64,000 nt of DNA from assembly GCA_025354385.1 (NCBI GenBank), contig JANXMZ010000043.1, positions 1 to 64,000 of the forward strand. Direction: 5' to 3'. The first letter of the stretch is position 1; each line of letters begins with the position of its first letter. The DNA comes from Bacteroidota bacterium. Its GTDB lineage: Bacteria; Bacteroidota; Bacteroidia; NS11-12g; UBA955. The notes under the pieces were generated by a model. That model was given only the letters and a program-made list of their open reading frames with translations. It did no database searches and was not told the origin of the DNA. Positions 34,539 through 42,226 of this stretch are shown here, one piece after another. Position numbers and translations under genes: made by a program.

Positions 34539-35657
34539 TCAATCAATAGAACAGGAAACTGAATTTTGACGAGCGCCCAAATAACGGATAGGTGGTCCGC
34601 GGTAATTAAACACTAACAAGGTATGTAAGTTGCCAATTTTGCAGCATGGACATTTGGGCAATACATTTTGCCTAGCTTCTTTTGCGATGGGTTGTAGTCC
34701 TAAATGTTGTTGTAAGTTTTTAAGTTTTTTGCGTTTCCATGTACTGCTCAAAAAACCATAATGTCTTATTTTTACAAAGCGCTTGGGCAATATATGTAAA
34801 GCAAATCTTCTTATAAACTCTTGATGTGTTAATGTCATTTGCTTTTTTACTCCTTGATGCTTGTAGTCTTTATAATCAAATGATACAGTATGTTGGTCGA
34901 TAGAATTTATTCTGTGATTACTGATGGCTATTTTATGCGAGTATCTGCCCAAATATTCTACCACTGCATTGGAATTTCCAAAGGGCCGTTTGGCAAATAC
35001 TACCCAGTTTTTCTCCCATAAGGCCGCGCGTATGTTTTGATATTGTAACGCATCTTTTTGTTTAAGATGGTCGCAGTATTTGGCTCTGAACACTTTTGAT
35101 AATGCCTTTACCGGAAATAAAAATTTGCCATCAGTTCTTACGTTGCGCCAATTGCCTTGCTTTTCTACACCACCACCTGGCACGATACAATGTAAGTGTG
35201 GATGCAAGGATAAGTTTTGACCCCATGTGTGCAACACTCCTATCATACCCATTTGTAACCCTATGGTTTTACCAAATTGTTGCAAGGTGCCCCAGGCTGC
35301 TTCAAATAATGTATCATATACTAGCTTCGGATGATGAATAGCCAACGAATTAATGCTATCGGGTAATGTAAATACAACATGGAAATATGGCACAGGAAGC
35401 AGCTCATACGCGCGCGCCTGTATCCAATCTTCTTTGTTTTTACCTTGGCACTTAGGGCAATGTCTATTGCGACACGAATTATAACTGATTTGAATAGTCC
35501 CGCAACCATCACAAGCATCAATGTGCCCGCCCATTGCTGCCGTGCGACATCTTTTGATGGATGAAAGTGTATGAAGTTGCCAAGTACTTAATCCAATATT
35601 CTCTATTTGCTTTCCTAAGCAAGTGAGAACATCGGCTACTTCCCAACTTGGCTGCAT
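34539..35657 (-). CDS. IS91 family (HUH) transposase
   Basis: The 372-residue protein has an N-terminal zinc-binding domain (CDGCG, CRNRHCPKCQ at about residues 49-72). The HUH metal motif is HPHLHCIVPGGG, and catalytic tyrosines lie in EYLGRYSHKIAISNHRI. This is the Y2_Tnp rolling-circle transposase organisation. C-terminal cysteines (CPCCKIGN) form another zinc knuckle. The frame looks intact. It overlaps the upstream recombinase gene by 22 bp, a pairing common in Bacteroidota IS91-like elements. Confidence 0.92.
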   Translation of the reverse strand: MQPSWEVADVLTCLGKQIENIGLSTWQLHTLSSIKRCRTAAMGGHIDACDGCGTIQISYNSCRNRHCPKCQGKNKEDWIQARAYELLPVPYFHVVFTLPDSINSLAIHHPKLVYDTLFEAAWGTLQQFGKTIGLQMGMIGVLHTWGQNLSLHPHLHCIVPGGGVEKQGNWRNVRTDGKFLFPVKALSKVFRAKYCDHLKQKDALQYQNIRAALWEKNWVVFAKRPFGNSNAVVEYLGRYSHKIAISNHRINSIDQHTVSFDYKDYKHQGVKKQMTLTHQEFIRRFALHILPKRFVKIRHYGFLSSTWKRKKLKNLQQHLGLQPIAKEARQNVLPKCPCCKIGNLHTLLVFNYRGPPIRYLGARQNSVSCSID

Positions 35658-36594
35658 TGTGCAAACAGGGTATCGATGGGACTAAAAACTCTTTGAGTTG
35701 GCAGTTGCGCTATTTGTAAATACTCAATGGTGGTTTCTATGTTCTCATGTCCTAAAAGATTCTTTAGAGTGATGATGTCCATACCATCCTCCAATAAATG
35801 GGTAGCATACGTATGTCTTAAAGTATGAACATGTACATCTTTACTTATTCCTGCCAATTTGCAGGCTTGCTTTACTGCCCATTGAACGCCTTTTTGACTA
35901 TACCGACTATCAAAATCACCTCCAGCTCGATTGGCAAGTGGCTGTCCATTGAATAACCAATCATTAGGTTTCTCGGCATTGATATAGGTCTTTAAGCCGC
36001 GTATTAAATGTTCTGAAAGTGGTACATAACGGTCTTTCTTACCTTTGCCTTGCACCACTCGCAACTGTTTGCGATCGAAGTCCAAGTCTTGCAAGCGAAC
36101 ACTTCTGGCTTCTAAACAGCGAAGACCACAACCGTATAGAAGACCTATCAGTATTTTATGTTTGAGCAATTGACAGCTTTTGAGTAAACGCCAAACTTCT
36201 TCTTTGCTCAAAACGATTTGTACTTTTTTTTCGTGTTTAATCTCTGGAAGTTTGAGATATTCATAAGGCAAACCTTCGCTCTTGAGCAAGAATCGCAAAC
36301 CATAAACAGTGTGTTTAAAATAGGTTTGTGAAGGCGTTTTGGATTGCTTTTGAAGATAAAATAAGTAGTCATGTACTTGCTCTGGATCCAGTTCAGTAGG
36401 AAGTTTACCAAAGTAAAGTGACAAGGCTGCAACATGTCGTGAATAACAAGAAAATGTACTTTTACTTCGTCCTAATACAGAAATAGTGCGCTCAAATCGA
36501 TATAATAAATCAGTGAATCCTGGTACTTCTCGTTTGGCTTTGTTAATGAATTTATCTTCTCTTAATTCATCTGATGGCTTTTTTTTGTAGTCAT
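35636..36594 (-). CDS. Tyrosine recombinase of the IS91-type unit, frameshifted at an A8 tract
   Basis: The main frame from TTG 36424 encodes 262 residues with the catalytic set (YGCGLRCLEARS, GKGKKDRYVPLS, HTLRHTYATHLL, LLGHENIETTIEYLQI). Coding sense continues upstream in the same frame (FINKAKREVPGFTDLLYRFE, CYSRHVAAL), giving the missing core-binding domain, but no ATG is in that frame. The ATG at 36594 (MTTKK...) joins it only through a one-base shift in the A8 tract (T8 at 36579-36586). With the shift the protein is about 319 residues. It could be a real mutation, a homopolymer error, or programmed slippage. Confidence 0.8.
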
Positions 36595-36659
36595 ATCATT
36601 TATTTATTTTACTTTTGAAATGTAGGACATTTTTAGCTAAAAGATACCGAAGGTTTAGT

Positions 36660-36791
36660 TCAACAGCACCTACCCAAAAGGCGGGGTTTCGTGTTCCAAA
36701 GACAGTTTTGTGGTTAATGGAAGTATAGTTTTTCAAATCAAGTTTTGTGGTAAAAGCCCCGCCCTTCGGGTAGCTGCGGAACGTTAGCGGA
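36660..36791 (+). repeat. attC-like site b (132 bp)
   Basis: Left core GTTCAAC (36660-36666) fits RYYYAAC exactly. Arms CACCTACCCAAAAGGCGGGG and CCCCGCCCTTCGGGTAGCTG pair almost fully. The right core is CGTTAGCG (36784-36791). It lies between the IS91-type unit and the RloAB cassette. Confidence 0.75.
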
Positions 36792-36799
36792 AATGGCAG

Positions 36800-36833
36800 G
36801 GCGACCCGTTCTAACATCAAACATTTGTGCTGA
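36800..36833 (+). repeat. Cassette-leader repeat, copy 2
   Basis: AGGGCGACC (36800-36808) and CAAACATTTGTGCT (36820-36833) repeat 32142-32173. This copy lies 9 bp after the attC-like site b core and upstream of the RloAB genes. Confidence 0.6.
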
Positions 36834-36862
36834 CATCGAACGACTAAATGCCAACGCTTCAC

Positions 36863-36924
36863 AAAATAAAAAGAGAAGCAACTCCACCCACAAACCAGTC
36901 CCAAGTTGCTTCACTTTTTATTTT
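36863..36924. terminator. Large bidirectional terminator-like hairpin
   Basis: AAAATAAAAAG-A-GAAGCAACT (36863-36883) pairs with AGTTGCTTC-A-CTTTTTATTTT (36904-36924): 20 of 21 positions, one A:A mismatch. The A- and T-rich flanks would allow termination in both directions. It isolates the RloAB promoter from upstream transcription. Confidence 0.65.
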
Positions 36925-36945
36925 ACCCAACCCAACCCAACCTAT

Positions 36946-37032
36946 GTGATATTTTCACTTAAATGACAAATAATTTACTTCAAAATGTTGTTTGAATTTA
37001 TAAAATCATTACATTTGCGTGAAAATTTCACG
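36946..37032 (+). promoter_or_regulatory. RloAB promoter with two GTGA-N5-TCAC dyads
   Basis: TTG (36988-36990), 19-bp spacer and TACATTTG (37010-37017) form a good Bacteroidota promoter. One dyad, GTGATATTTTCAC (36946-36958), lies upstream. A second, CGTGAAA-A-TTTCACG (37018-37032), covers the expected transcription start 4 bp before the ATG. The shared GTGA...TTTCAC arms suggest one repressor or autoregulation. Confidence 0.6.
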
Positions 37033-37036
37033 ATAA

Positions 37037-38401
37037 ATGTTGATTAGATTTACATTAAAGAACTTGTTTTCCTTCAAAGAGGAAACAGAATTCAATCTCT
37101 TACCAGGAAGGGTGAAGCGTTTGAATCATCATAAATACGAGAGAAACGGAGTTGAAATTTTAAAGCTGACAGCATTGTATGGGGCAAACGGTTCAGGGAA
37201 ATCAAATTTGATTCGTTCAATTTCGTTATTAAAAATGATGCTCTTGAATGGAGTTATTCCAAACTCTCTATCAAGTCAAAAATTCAAACTTGCAAAAGCT
37301 ACATTAAATGAACCAACAGAATTAGCGATAGAATTTTTTGCAAATAATTCAATTTACTACTACTCCATTTCAATCAATGATGGAATGATATTAGACGAGT
37401 ATTTTAGTTCTAATGGGAAAACTCAAGAAGATGAATTGATATTTCACAGAAAATTTGATGGTAAAAAAACTACTATTACATTTTTTAAGGAGTTCGAAGA
37501 GGTAACCGAAAATCAAACTTTGAAAAAAGTTATTGAAACGGACTTACTTAAACCATATCAACCACTTTTTACTTTACTGAACTCTATAAGCAACGATGCT
37601 TTCATTGATATTAGAGTAGCTTACGAATGGTTTAACAGAGGACTTACGGTAATATACCCATTCACAAAGCCCAATAGTTTAGCACATCAGATTGACGCGA
37701 AAATTGGATTCAAAGAATTTGCAAATGAACTTATGTGTTCATTTAACACAGGTATTGCCAACTTAAAAGTTGAAGTAAAAAGTATTGAGGATTTTTTTGG
37801 AGAAGACAATCAAACCGATATTGATGAAATAAAATCTGAATTGAAAAACAATCCTGAAAAAATAATTTTAAGGAGAATTAAAACCGAAAATGAGGAAATT
37901 GTAATTGTAAATGATGACGGAAAAATCATAGCAAAAAGGTTATTCTTTGAGCACAGAGGTGAGAAAAATGAAAATGTAGAATTCAAACTTAATGAGGAAT
38001 CAGATGGCACAAGACGCCTATTGGAATACCTACCAGCTTGGAATGACTTAATCAATTTTACCCCCACATTCATAATTGACGAAATTGAAAGAAGTATTCA
38101 TCCATTGATAATAAAAGAACTTATTGAAAAATTTTCAAAAGATGAAGCAACAAAAGGACAATTGATTTTCTCTACTCACGAATCAAACTTATTAGACCAA
38201 GAAGTTTTTAGAACTGACGAAATTTGGTTTACAGAAAAAAACACTTTAGGTTCAACAAAACTTTATTCGTTGAGTGACTTCAAAGAACATAACACTATTG
38301 ACATTAGAAAAGGTTATTTGAACGGCAGGTATGGTGCTATTCCTTTCTTAGGAAATTTACAAGACTTAAACTGGAATAAATATCATGCTGACGAGGAATA
38401 A
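37037..38401 (+). CDS. RloA/AbiLi-type AAA ATPase
   Basis: The 454-residue ATPase starts MLIRFTLKNLFSFKEETEF, the ABC/SMC-like N-terminus of OLD/RloA-type ATPases. Walker A is GANGSGKSN (residues 49-57). A long insert follows, then EESDGTRRLLEYLPAW (signature-like), and Walker B FIIDEIERSIHPL with FSTHESNLL (switch His). It overlaps rloB by 17 bp. ATPase+RloB pairs correspond to AbiL-type abortive phage defence by family knowledge. Cytosolic. Cassette gene between attC-like sites b and c. Confidence 0.85.
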   Translation: MLIRFTLKNLFSFKEETEFNLLPGRVKRLNHHKYERNGVEILKLTALYGANGSGKSNLIRSISLLKMMLLNGVIPNSLSSQKFKLAKATLNEPTELAIEFFANNSIYYYSISINDGMILDEYFSSNGKTQEDELIFHRKFDGKKTTITFFKEFEEVTENQTLKKVIETDLLKPYQPLFTLLNSISNDAFIDIRVAYEWFNRGLTVIYPFTKPNSLAHQIDAKIGFKEFANELMCSFNTGIANLKVEVKSIEDFFGEDNQTDIDEIKSELKNNPEKIILRRIKTENEEIVIVNDDGKIIAKRLFFEHRGEKNENVEFKLNEESDGTRRLLEYLPAWNDLINFTPTFIIDEIERSIHPLIIKELIEKFSKDEATKGQLIFSTHESNLLDQEVFRTDEIWFTEKNTLGSTKLYSLSDFKEHNTIDIRKGYLNGRYGAIPFLGNLQDLNWNKYHADEE

Positions 38402-39023
38402 ACTTTACACCAAACGAGAACCTGATAGAGAAGGTAAACTGTACTTTATCTTTTGTGAAGGAGAAAAAAGAGAAACGACTTATTTCTATTTTTTCAACCG
38501 AATTGCTTCACAAATCATTATTCAAATAGTTCCCCTTATTGACGGCAAGAACTCTCCAATGGGATTATACAATAACGCTTGTCAAAGTTTATTGAAAAGC
38601 GAAGAGAATCCAAACCCATCTTATGTGATAAATGACATTGACGAAGTTTGGTTTATCATTGACACAGACAAATGGGGTAAAGAAGTTGATAAACTTAGAT
38701 CCAGTGTTGTCGAACATCAAAATTGGTTTGTGGGGCAGAGCAATCCTTCTTTTGAAGTTTGGTTATATTATCATTTTCAAAAAGAAAAGCCAGCCAAGGC
38801 AATTACAGATTGGAAAAATTATTTAGGTGAAATTGTAGTCGGTGGATTTGATAACAGAAAACACCCAGTTCATATTCAAACAGCAATTGCAAATTCTGAG
38901 ACAAATTTTTCATCATCAAACAATCAACCCAATCCTATTACAACAGAGGTTTACATTTTAGCAAAAAAGATTCTTCCACTTGTTAAGACAGACATTGACG
39001 CAATTCTATCTAACGAAATATAG
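38385..39023 (+). CDS. RloB/AbiLii family protein
   Basis: The 212-residue protein matches RloB: IFCEGEKRETTYFYFFN, EVWFIIDTDKWGKEV, NPSFEVWLYYHF. The CEGE...T and DTD acidic motifs are reminiscent of TOPRIM-type metal sites, so a nuclease effector is plausible but not shown. It overlaps the ATPase gene by 17 bp and is probably translationally coupled. The start is the ATG at 38385; the next Met is far inside. Confidence 0.85.
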   Translation: MLTRNKLYTKREPDREGKLYFIFCEGEKRETTYFYFFNRIASQIIIQIVPLIDGKNSPMGLYNNACQSLLKSEENPNPSYVINDIDEVWFIIDTDKWGKEVDKLRSSVVEHQNWFVGQSNPSFEVWLYYHFQKEKPAKAITDWKNYLGEIVVGGFDNRKHPVHIQTAIANSETNFSSSNNQPNPITTEVYILAKKILPLVKTDIDAILSNEI

Positions 39024-39033
39024 CCGAACGCAT

Positions 39034-39100
39034 TTGTAAGCACATTTTATTTTTCGCATCGCACTATACAAACGCATCAAAAAATAAAAAGAGCTTACAA
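39034..39100. terminator. Terminator-like hairpin after RloB
   Basis: TTGTAAGC (39034-39041) and GCTTACAA (39093-39100) form an 8-bp stem with inner T-rich and A-rich flanks (ATTTTATTTTT / AAAAAATAAAAAG). It lies 11 bp after the RloB stop. It mirrors the one at 36863, so the RloAB pair is bracketed by similar structures. Confidence 0.5.
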
Positions 39101-39162
39101 GCCAACGCACAAGGACAGTGCAAACTTGACATTACAGTGCTTCGACTGAAAAGAGCCACATC

Positions 39163-39294
39163 CGCTAACAGCAGCTACAAGAAATTGGCGGTTCAGTGGT
39201 TAAATGAAGCTTTGTGCTTCGTATCAAGTTCAGTTGTAGCAGACAGTTTTGTGCTTCGAAATCGCCAACTTCTTGTAGCTGCAAAACGTTATGC
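39163..39294 (+). repeat. attC-like site c (132 bp)
   Basis: Left core CGCTAAC, right core CGTTATGC (GTTATGC 39288-39294). Arms GCAGCTACAAGAAATTGGCG and CGCCAACTTCTTGTAGCTGC pair at 19 of 20 positions. Nearly the same arms occur in site e, so these two sites are close relatives. Confidence 0.8.
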
Positions 39295-39325
39295 GGCATT
39301 CTAAAAGGACACAGAAAAAGACAAA

Positions 39326-40165
39326 ATGAGTAGAAAAAATTGGACTGACGAAAAATTATTATCTCGACTTATAAATAATAAGACGGACAAATCTCGTTGG
39401 GACAATATCAGTGTAGTAAGAAAACGACCAAGTCAAGAACTGTTTGCAAAGTGTGCCGAATTAATCAAATCAAATAACCCGAAAATTAGAAAAATCGGTA
39501 TTGACATTTTAGCCCAATTAGGTTTACCGCCAAGACCGTTTTTGAAAGACACTTTAAAAATATATTTTGACTTAATTGAAGTTGAAACCGCCCCAGATGT
39601 TTTAATGTCGTTGCTATATTCCATCGGGCACAATAACGACAAACTTGACAATGAGCAAATTGAAAAAATATGTTCATTCATAGACAGCGAAAATAGTTGG
39701 GTTAAAGAAGGTTTAGTTTCTGCGTTGCTTGGAATTGACAACCTAAATGCAATTGAAACCTTAATAAAACTTTCTTCTGACAAATTAAGCCATATTAGAA
39801 ACTGGGCAACTTTTGGACTTGGAACTCAAATTGAAAGAAATAATACGAACATACGTGAAGCCTTGTGGGAAAGAGTTAACGACAAACATCAAGAAACGAA
39901 ACTTGAAGCGATTGTAGGATTAGCAAAACGAAAAGACAAACGAGTAAATGACATTATAAAACGAGAAATAATTGGTGGCGAATACGGAACATTACTTTTC
40001 GAGGCCATTATCGAAACTCAAGATAAAGAGTTTTTACCTTTGCTCAAACAGAATTTAAAGACAATCAAGGGCGACAAAACAATAAATCCCGAATGGGAAA
40101 AAGATTTGAAGAACTGTATTGACGAACTAACTAAACGGACGAATGAAAGAAGAACGACCGCATAA
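39326..40165 (+). CDS. HEAT-repeat protein of unknown function
   Basis: The 279-residue protein has helical HEAT-like repeats (LIKSNNPKIRKIGIDILAQL, DSENSWVKEGLVSALLGID, SDKLSHIRNWATFGLG, DKHQETKLEAIVGLAKRKDK). There is no signal peptide or catalytic motif, so it is probably a cytosolic scaffold. It is a single-gene cassette between sites c and d, and its TAA stop (40163-40165) lies inside the left core of site d. No family name is assigned. Confidence 0.8.
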   Translation: MSRKNWTDEKLLSRLINNKTDKSRWDNISVVRKRPSQELFAKCAELIKSNNPKIRKIGIDILAQLGLPPRPFLKDTLKIYFDLIEVETAPDVLMSLLYSIGHNNDKLDNEQIEKICSFIDSENSWVKEGLVSALLGIDNLNAIETLIKLSSDKLSHIRNWATFGLGTQIERNNTNIREALWERVNDKHQETKLEAIVGLAKRKDKRVNDIIKREIIGGEYGTLLFEAIIETQDKEFLPLLKQNLKTIKGDKTINPEWEKDLKNCIDELTKRTNERRTTA

Positions 40166-40291
40166 CAGCCGTTTTGCAAAAGCGGGGGTTTCGTGCTTCT
40201 ATGAAAGTGAAGTGCTAAATTCAAGTTTTGTACATCTAATGAAGTTTAGTGCTAAAAATCCCCGCCTTCGCAAAGCGGCAAAACGATAGGA
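40160..40291 (+). repeat. attC-like site d (132 bp) with altered right core
   Basis: Left core GCATAAC (40160-40166). Arms CCGTTTTGCAAAAGCGGGGG and CCCCGCCTTCGCAAAGCGGC pair well. The right core reads CGATAGG instead of CGTTAGG because palindromic block A begins here. An intact core CGTTATGC follows only at 40446-40453. Confidence 0.7.
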
Positions 40292-40446
40292 CGCAACCCG
40301 ACTCCGAAAAGCAGACCCTTCGGGATCTCTTTTCCCTCTGCTTCGTTCCGTCCTATCGGGCAGGCTTGGCGTTCCGTATATCCGAACCCTTCGGGCTTCG
40401 TCTATCAATGGCTTGGCGCCATTGAAACGGAACGCCAAGCCTGCCC
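40285..40446. repeat. Palindromic block A at the attC core
   Basis: It has two nested structures. GATAGGACG (40285-40293) pairs with CGTCCTATC (40349-40357) around a GC-rich centre. Then GGGCAGGCTTGGCGTTCCGT (40358-40377) and its exact complement (40427-40446) form a perfect 20-bp stem. The first ~80 bp recurs at 42004-42083. It lies between site d and the HEAR-HNH gene, with no gene inside. Confidence 0.75.
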
Positions 40447-40476
40447 GTTATGCGCAAGTTTTAGAACGACACTAAT

Positions 40477-41178
40477 ATGAAATTTGAATTAATAGAATAC
40501 AATAAAAATACTCCTGACTCAGAACTTATCGCTGACGTTATTTCAGTTTCTAAAATAACTGGAAAGGACACCGTGACAATGTCTGACTACTCTAAACATG
40601 GCAAATACCATCCTTCGACCTTGACGCGAAGATTTAAATCTTGGTTTACCGTATTAGAAAAAGCAGAACTAAATCCTGCAAGGTCGCTTTTTGACATTGA
40701 GGACGAATTGTTATTTAAAAATCTTGCCGCTGTTTGGATAAAACTTGGTAGACAACCTGGTCACAGAGACATGAAAGCTCCTTTATCAAAACATGGTGGC
40801 AATACTTATATCAGACACTTTGGCACTTGGATGGACGCACTTAGAAAATTTATCGAATATGAGAACACAGACTTTTCAGAGGAAGAAGAAATTCAAAAAG
40901 AGGAAATTATTATTACGACAGACGATAAAATAGAAGAGCCAAAAAAAATTGAAAAAGACACAAGGTCTATTTCACTTCGACTTCGATTTAGCGTTTTTCT
41001 TAGAGACGGATTTCGTTGTACTGCTTGTGGCAAAAGTCCTGTGACACACCCTGGAGTTGAATTGCATTGTGACCACATTGCACCTTGGTCGAAAGGCGGA
41101 AAAACTAATATTGACAATTTAAAGACCTTATGTTCTCAATGCAATCTCGGAAAAGGAAACATGACAGAGACGAAATAA
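40477..41178 (+). CDS. HNH endonuclease with homing-endonuclease-associated repeats
   Basis: The 233-residue protein has two N-terminal HEAR/HNH_repeat DNA-binding units (DYSKHGKYHPSTLTRRFKSW and APLSKHGGNTYIRHFGTWMD). A charged linker follows, then a C-terminal HNH domain (FRCTACGKSPVTHPGVELHC, DHIAPWSKGGKTNIDN, CSQCNLGKGN). It is a nuclease of unknown target, either homing-type or defensive. It is a single-gene cassette between block A and site e. Confidence 0.88.
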   Translation: MKFELIEYNKNTPDSELIADVISVSKITGKDTVTMSDYSKHGKYHPSTLTRRFKSWFTVLEKAELNPARSLFDIEDELLFKNLAAVWIKLGRQPGHRDMKAPLSKHGGNTYIRHFGTWMDALRKFIEYENTDFSEEEEIQKEEIIITTDDKIEEPKKIEKDTRSISLRLRFSVFLRDGFRCTACGKSPVTHPGVELHCDHIAPWSKGGKTNIDNLKTLCSQCNLGKGNMTETK

Positions 41179-41187
41179 AAACCATGC

Positions 41188-41319
41188 GCATAACAGCACC
41201 TACAAGAAATTGGCGGTTCAGTGGTTAAATGAAGCTTTGTGCTTCGTATCATGTTCGGCGGTGGCAGACAGTTTTCGTCTCCGAAATCGCCAACTTCTTG
41301 TAGCTGCAAAACGTTATAG
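41188..41319 (+). repeat. attC-like site e (132 bp)
   Basis: Left core GCATAAC (41188-41194), right core CGTTATAG (GTTATAG 41313-41319). Arms CACCTACAAGAAATTGGCGG and CGCCAACTTCTTGTAGCTGC pair strongly. It is a near-copy of site c. Confidence 0.8.
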
Positions 41320-41335
41320 GCTATTTAAACGTCCA

Positions 41336-41872
41336 ATGAAAAAGATTGCTTTCATATTAACAATAATACTTCTAAGCTCGTTTAAATTGCTTAATGACAA
41401 ATCTGACACTGGATTTTTAACTACTTGCCAAAAGCTTGCAGACACGTTTAGTAAATATGATCACGGACATTTAGTTTACAATAAAAGTGACAACAAGTAC
41501 ATTCAATCGAAAGACTTTGCGGACATATTACTAGGTCTTAGCAGAAACGACCTGAGAAATCTCGACTCTTATCAAATTGAAAGAAAAGATTCTGGAAGCA
41601 TTAAACGAATCATCTGGACAAATAGGATGTCAGAAAATGTTATTAGACTCGAAAAAAGGGTCTTTGTAGCAACCGGAGACAAGTGTAAAGGAATAACAAT
41701 AACCGACTATTCTATCAATAGAAAACTTGAACCAACTTACATTCACCTGAGACTTATTGAGAATGAATTTGAAGAATTAACTATTGGTCAAACTTATTAT
41801 CATTCCTTTTTTGAAGAGAGACTAGTTGGTGCAGACGAAGCAATCAAGGAATTAAAGTCGACAGAAAAATAA
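41336..41872 (+). CDS. Secreted protein of unknown function (cassette gene)
   Basis: The 178-residue protein has a signal peptide (MKKIAFILTIILLSSFKLL). The frame stays open upstream through the attC-like site, but only ATG 41336 gives a signal peptide, so it is chosen. The body (LADTFSKYDHGHLVYNKSDN, SRNDLRNLDSYQIERKDSGS, YYHSFFEERLVGADEAIKEL) matches no family I recognise. It is a single-gene cassette. Confidence 0.7.
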   Translation: MKKIAFILTIILLSSFKLLNDKSDTGFLTTCQKLADTFSKYDHGHLVYNKSDNKYIQSKDFADILLGLSRNDLRNLDSYQIERKDSGSIKRIIWTNRMSENVIRLEKRVFVATGDKCKGITITDYSINRKLEPTYIHLRLIENEFEELTIGQTYYHSFFEERLVGADEAIKELKSTEK

Positions 41873-41877
41873 ACAGC

Positions 41878-42010
41878 CTATAACACACAACTGCCGGCAA
41901 GTGGCGCTATTGTGCTAAGTTGTTGTTTTCAATTACGCATTTTTCTTATCTTAGGCTGACAATTAAACGTTCCGCAAGTGCCACCTGCGGCAGTTGCGGG
42001 AACGATAGGA
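41878..42010 (+). repeat. attC-like site f (133 bp) with altered right core
   Basis: Left core CTATAAC. Arms AACTGCCGGCAAGTGGC and GCCACCTGCGGCAGTT pair. The right end reads CGATAGGA and runs into block B; an intact CGTTAGTG appears at 42101-42108. Confidence 0.7.
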
Positions 42011-42083
42011 CGCAACCCGACTCCGAAAAGCAGGCTCTTCGAGACCTCTTTTCCCTCTGCTTCGTTCCGTCCTATCGGGCAGG
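42004..42083. repeat. Palindromic block B (copy of block A left part)
   Basis: It starts GATAGGACGCAACCCGACTC and ends CGTCCTATCGGGCAGG, the same order as 40285-40364 with a few substitutions. It sits, as block A does, exactly where an attC right core should be. Confidence 0.75.
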
Positions 42084-42226
42084 ACAACCTATTCGCAAAC
42101 CGTTAGTGGCAACACTAAAACGTCAGTGCTTAGTTGACAGGCTTTTTTGACTACAACAAAAGTAGATTTGGCTACATCCACCATTTTTTTGTTGCTCACC
42201 TTTGCAGAAACAAAAAATAAACAAAA

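Larger units (their letters stand above)
34383..36659 (-). mobile_element. IS91-type unit (HUH transposase plus tyrosine recombinase)
   Basis: Two overlapping minus-strand genes, a HUH transposase and a tyrosine recombinase, sit between attC-like sites a and b. They are the only genes against the array direction. A hairpin ACCCA-CTTA-TGGGT (34401-34414) near the transposase 3' side may be part of an end. Exact ends are not determined; IS91 elements lack terminal inverted repeats and target duplications. Confidence 0.65.

Noticed and set aside
36596..36904. 102-residue minus-strand frame across attC-like site b
   Set aside because: It is built from the palindromic repeat and terminator hairpin, not from protein-like sequence.
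41920..42150. 76-residue frame across site f and block B
   Set aside because: Covers repeat sequence only; no start signal or domain.
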